A DNA stretch of 64,000 nucleotides from CAYVVT01 sp964454335 (GTDB taxonomy: Bacteria > Fidelibacterota > UBA8477 > JABMPR01): contig CAYVVT010000007.1 in the NCBI GenBank assembly GCA_964454335.1, positions 1 through 64,000 of the forward strand, given 5' to 3'. This document shows positions 62,110-64,000 of the stretch, one piece after another. How positions within the stretch are numbered: the stretch's first letter is position 1; each line of letters starts with the position of its first letter. The notes below the pieces were generated by a model. The model saw only the letters and a program-made list of their open reading frames with translations, had not been told where the DNA came from and searched no databases. The translations under genes were made by a program, and so were the position numbers.

Positions 62110-63516
62110 CTAGCGATCTACAATAGCTGCCATCAGGTCTGCTTCAACTGCGAGATTTCCATCAACGAATCCAAGACCACGCAATTTAGCTGAACGCATT
62201 CTGAATTTCTGCATCTCAATTTCGAAAATGATCTGATCACCGGGTTCGATGAGTTTCCGGAATTTCACATTATTGATGGCAGAGAAGACGACGAGTTTAT
62301 TCTCCGGTTCATCTCCAGCGTTCAGCAGCAGGACGCCGCCGGCCTGGGCCATGGCCTCGAGGGTCAATACACCGGGCATGACGGGTTTCCCCGGGAAATG
62401 TCCCTGGAAGAATGGTTCGTTCATCGTCACGTTCTTGATGGCAGTAATCTTTTCTCCGGGAACCAGATCAACGATCCGATCGATAAGCAGGAAGGGATAG
62501 CGATGTGGGAGGATCTTGGTGATCGCTTCAGTGTCAAAGAGGATGCGTCGTTTTCTCGGGCGGCTCTGGAAGCGCTTGGCCAGGATCTGTTTCTCATATT
62601 CCTTCTTCAGGAGGCGCACCAGTTCGACATTGCTTTCGTGTCCGCTGCGCGCAGCGGTAATGTGGCCCTGGATAGGCATACCCAGCAGTGCCAGATCACC
62701 AATGAGATCGAGGATCTTGTGTCTGACGGGTTCCGTCTTGAATCTTTTCTCTTTACCGTTCAGAATTCCGTTTTCACCCTGGATGAGGTCACCCTTGATA
62801 CTGAACAGCTGTTTCAAGCGCTCCAGCTCGGTGGCTTCGATCTTTCTGTCGATCATCACCAGGGCATTGTCCACGCTGCCGCCCTTGATGAGACCCAATT
62901 CTTTCAATTCTTCTACCTCGTGAAGGAAGCAGAAGGTCCGCGCCGGAGCGATATGCTCGACAAAATCCTGTTCCAGGGAGTAGAATGACATGTACTGTGT
63001 TCCCAGGGACTGGAGCTTGTAATCGATGAGGAAGGTGACACGGAACTGGTTGGAGGGCAAGGCATGAATGTCCACACCCTTTTCAGGGTCGGAATAGGTA
63101 ATGGTCTTGTCGATCACCAGATAATTACGGTTGGCTTCCTGATCTTCAAAACCGGCTTTCAGCAGAGCTTCCACAAAGGGTTCTGCACTGCCGTCCATCA
63201 CCGGTGGCTCCTTGTTGTCCAGCTCGATGAGGATATTGTCGATCTCGAGACCGCTGATGGCTGCCAGGACATGTTCAACGGTATGTATCCGAACACCGTT
63301 CTGGGCCAGTGTGGTCCCCCGGGAGATGTCTACGACATGGTCGATGTCAGCGGGAATAGGTTTGGCATTTTCGACATCAATTCGCAGGAAGCGGATACCG
63401 GTGTTCTCGGCTGCGGGCTTGAATGTAACCCTGGTATTCACACCGGTATGAAGACCTACTCCGGAGAGAGAAACCGGTTTCCGGATGGTCCTTTGTTTTA
63501 GTCTTCGATCCTGCAT
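62110..63516 (-). CDS. lpxC/fabZ: LpxC-FabZ fusion enzyme
   Basis: 468 residues. Residues 1-310 are LpxC, the zinc deacetylase: GLHTGVNTRVTF, zinc His in HTVEHVLAAISG and the HKILDLIGDL segment. Residues 320-468 are FabZ, a hotdog dehydratase: catalytic His in ILPHRYPFLLIDRI, and FQGHFPGKPVMPGVLTLEAMAQ in parts. Both domains have their key residues. This bifunctional form is known from Bacteroidetes/Chlorobi and related phyla. It joins lipid A and fatty-acid synthesis in one chain. Confidence 0.95.
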   Translation of the reverse strand: MQDRRLKQRTIRKPVSLSGVGLHTGVNTRVTFKPAAENTGIRFLRIDVENAKPIPADIDHVVDISRGTTLAQNGVRIHTVEHVLAAISGLEIDNILIELDNKEPPVMDGSAEPFVEALLKAGFEDQEANRNYLVIDKTITYSDPEKGVDIHALPSNQFRVTFLIDYKLQSLGTQYMSFYSLEQDFVEHIAPARTFCFLHEVEELKELGLIKGGSVDNALVMIDRKIEATELERLKQLFSIKGDLIQGENGILNGKEKRFKTEPVRHKILDLIGDLALLGMPIQGHITAARSGHESNVELVRLLKKEYEKQILAKRFQSRPRKRRILFDTEAITKILPHRYPFLLIDRIVDLVPGEKITAIKNVTMNEPFFQGHFPGKPVMPGVLTLEAMAQAGGVLLLNAGDEPENKLVVFSAINNVKFRKLIEPGDQIIFEIEMQKFRMRSAKLRGLGFVDGNLAVEADLMAAIVDR

Positions 63517-63598
63517 CCAGTCATCTATTCCTTTCGCTCCCCCAACATGTAAAATTAGCTTTCCGGTCCAACTGCACCCCCCTGCACAATGCGGACAC

Positions 63599-64000
63599 TT
63601 ATGATTTATTTAGCTGTTTAGCAAGTCTTTTAACTTGTTCAAAAAGTTGAGGTAAGCGTTGAATTAAAGCGTCTTTATGGAGTTCGTCTCGATGCTCGCG
63701 AGCTGGAAATCCACTCACTGTGGTTCCATCGGGTATATCCTTTGTCACACCCGCCCGGGTGCTGATAGAAACGTCATTCCCGACCTTCAGGTGACCTACG
63801 AGACCACTTTGTCCCCCCATCTGAACACGATCACCGACCGTAGTACTACCAGCAATGCCCACCAGGGCCGTGATGAAGCAATTCTCACCCACATGTACGT
63901 TATGTGCAATGTGTACAAGATTGTCAAGCTTGGTTCCATTCCCGATAGTAGTATCCCCGATGGATCCCCGGTCGATGCAGCAGTTAGCACCTATCTCTAC
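63599..64000 (-). CDS. lpxD: UDP-3-O-acylglucosamine N-acyltransferase LpxD, partial
   Basis: Only the C-terminal 133 codons are in the window; the gene continues beyond 64000. The visible part is hexapeptide repeats, VEIGANCCIDRGSIGDTTIG, with the catalytic His region LDNLVHIAHNVHVG, and GFPAREHRDE followed by a C-terminal helix. It acylates lipid A precursors after LpxC. An 82-bp gap separates it from lpxC-fabZ. Confidence 0.92.
   Translation of the reverse strand, partial: VEIGANCCIDRGSIGDTTIGNGTKLDNLVHIAHNVHVGENCFITALVGIAGSTTVGDRVQMGGQSGLVGHLKVGNDVSISTRAGVTKDIPDGTTVSGFPAREHRDELHKDALIQRLPQLFEQVKRLAKQLNKS

Noticed and set aside
1..64000. tRNA or rRNA genes, phage genes, CRISPR arrays
   Set aside because: I looked for T-loop sequences, rRNA landmarks, integrase-type proteins and regular repeats and found none I can support.

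Overview
The window is a bacterial chromosome segment from a Gram-negative organism with a lipid A outer membrane. An lpxD - lpxC/fabZ - lpxA - dxr - rseP - lpxL-like - msbA-like run, a TonB-dependent receptor with an N-terminal carboxypeptidase-regulatory-like domain, several lipoproteins and two porin-like proteins all point that way. The LpxC-FabZ fusion and an rpmB promoter that fits the Bacteroidetes pattern (TTTG, about 20 nt, TAnnTTTG) suggest the FCB superphylum. A Marinimicrobia (SAR406)-type lineage is my guess, but the phylum cannot be fixed from sequence reading alone. No tRNA, rRNA, CRISPR array, phage or complete insertion sequence was recognised.

Layout. 1-4215 (minus): a phosphate-starvation module, phoB-phoR, an OprP-like porin and the start of pstS, with three matching Pho-box-like direct repeats. 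4260-6455 (minus): a fusion of a selenocysteine-lyase-like NifS domain with selenophosphate synthetase SelD. 6572-9832: YceI, SDR and MarR genes facing a pirin gene, then a Spy/CpxP-like periplasmic protein. 10141-13777: TonB receptor and RNA methyltransferase. 13800-21778: a rhodanese-like lipoprotein without its catalytic Cys, diverging from a TetR operon (outer-membrane protein, LolD-like ATPase, two FtsX-type permeases, LolA-like protein), then a palindromic repeat and a duplicate permease. 21980-28221 (minus): S9 peptidase, orphan ParA, NqrM-like, SUI1, cyclic-2,3-diphosphoglycerate-synthetase-like GTPase, DusB. 28427-33648: M16 protease, methyltransferase, a small gene coupled to a macrodomain gene, and an uncharacterised lipoprotein.

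33679-38179 holds the most notable locus: an OmdA-like gene, an FAD oxidoreductase, an alpha/beta hydrolase, then a gene interrupted by an in-frame UGA at 37112-37114. The reading frame resumes with the same protein family, the selenoprotein B family of glycine/sarcosine/betaine/D-proline reductases. The UGA sits at the expected selenocysteine position (U-P-I-C) and is followed by a hairpin that fits a bacterial SECIS. This selenoprotein and the NifS-SelD fusion 30 kb away together indicate an active selenium pathway. A Zn-ribbon protein and a small membrane protein follow.

38329-49037: rpmB with a near-consensus promoter; a GMC oxidoreductase followed by a second ABC system ending in a LolA-like gene; then a central-metabolism cluster (carbamate kinase, sucCD, ndk), a SPOR lipoprotein and a membrane protein. 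49108-54702: FloA/NfeD membrane-organising genes, DUF3108, GtrA, a DUF3365-type haem lipoprotein and an unknown lipoprotein. 54699-64000 (minus): the envelope-biogenesis cluster, running off the window end inside lpxD.
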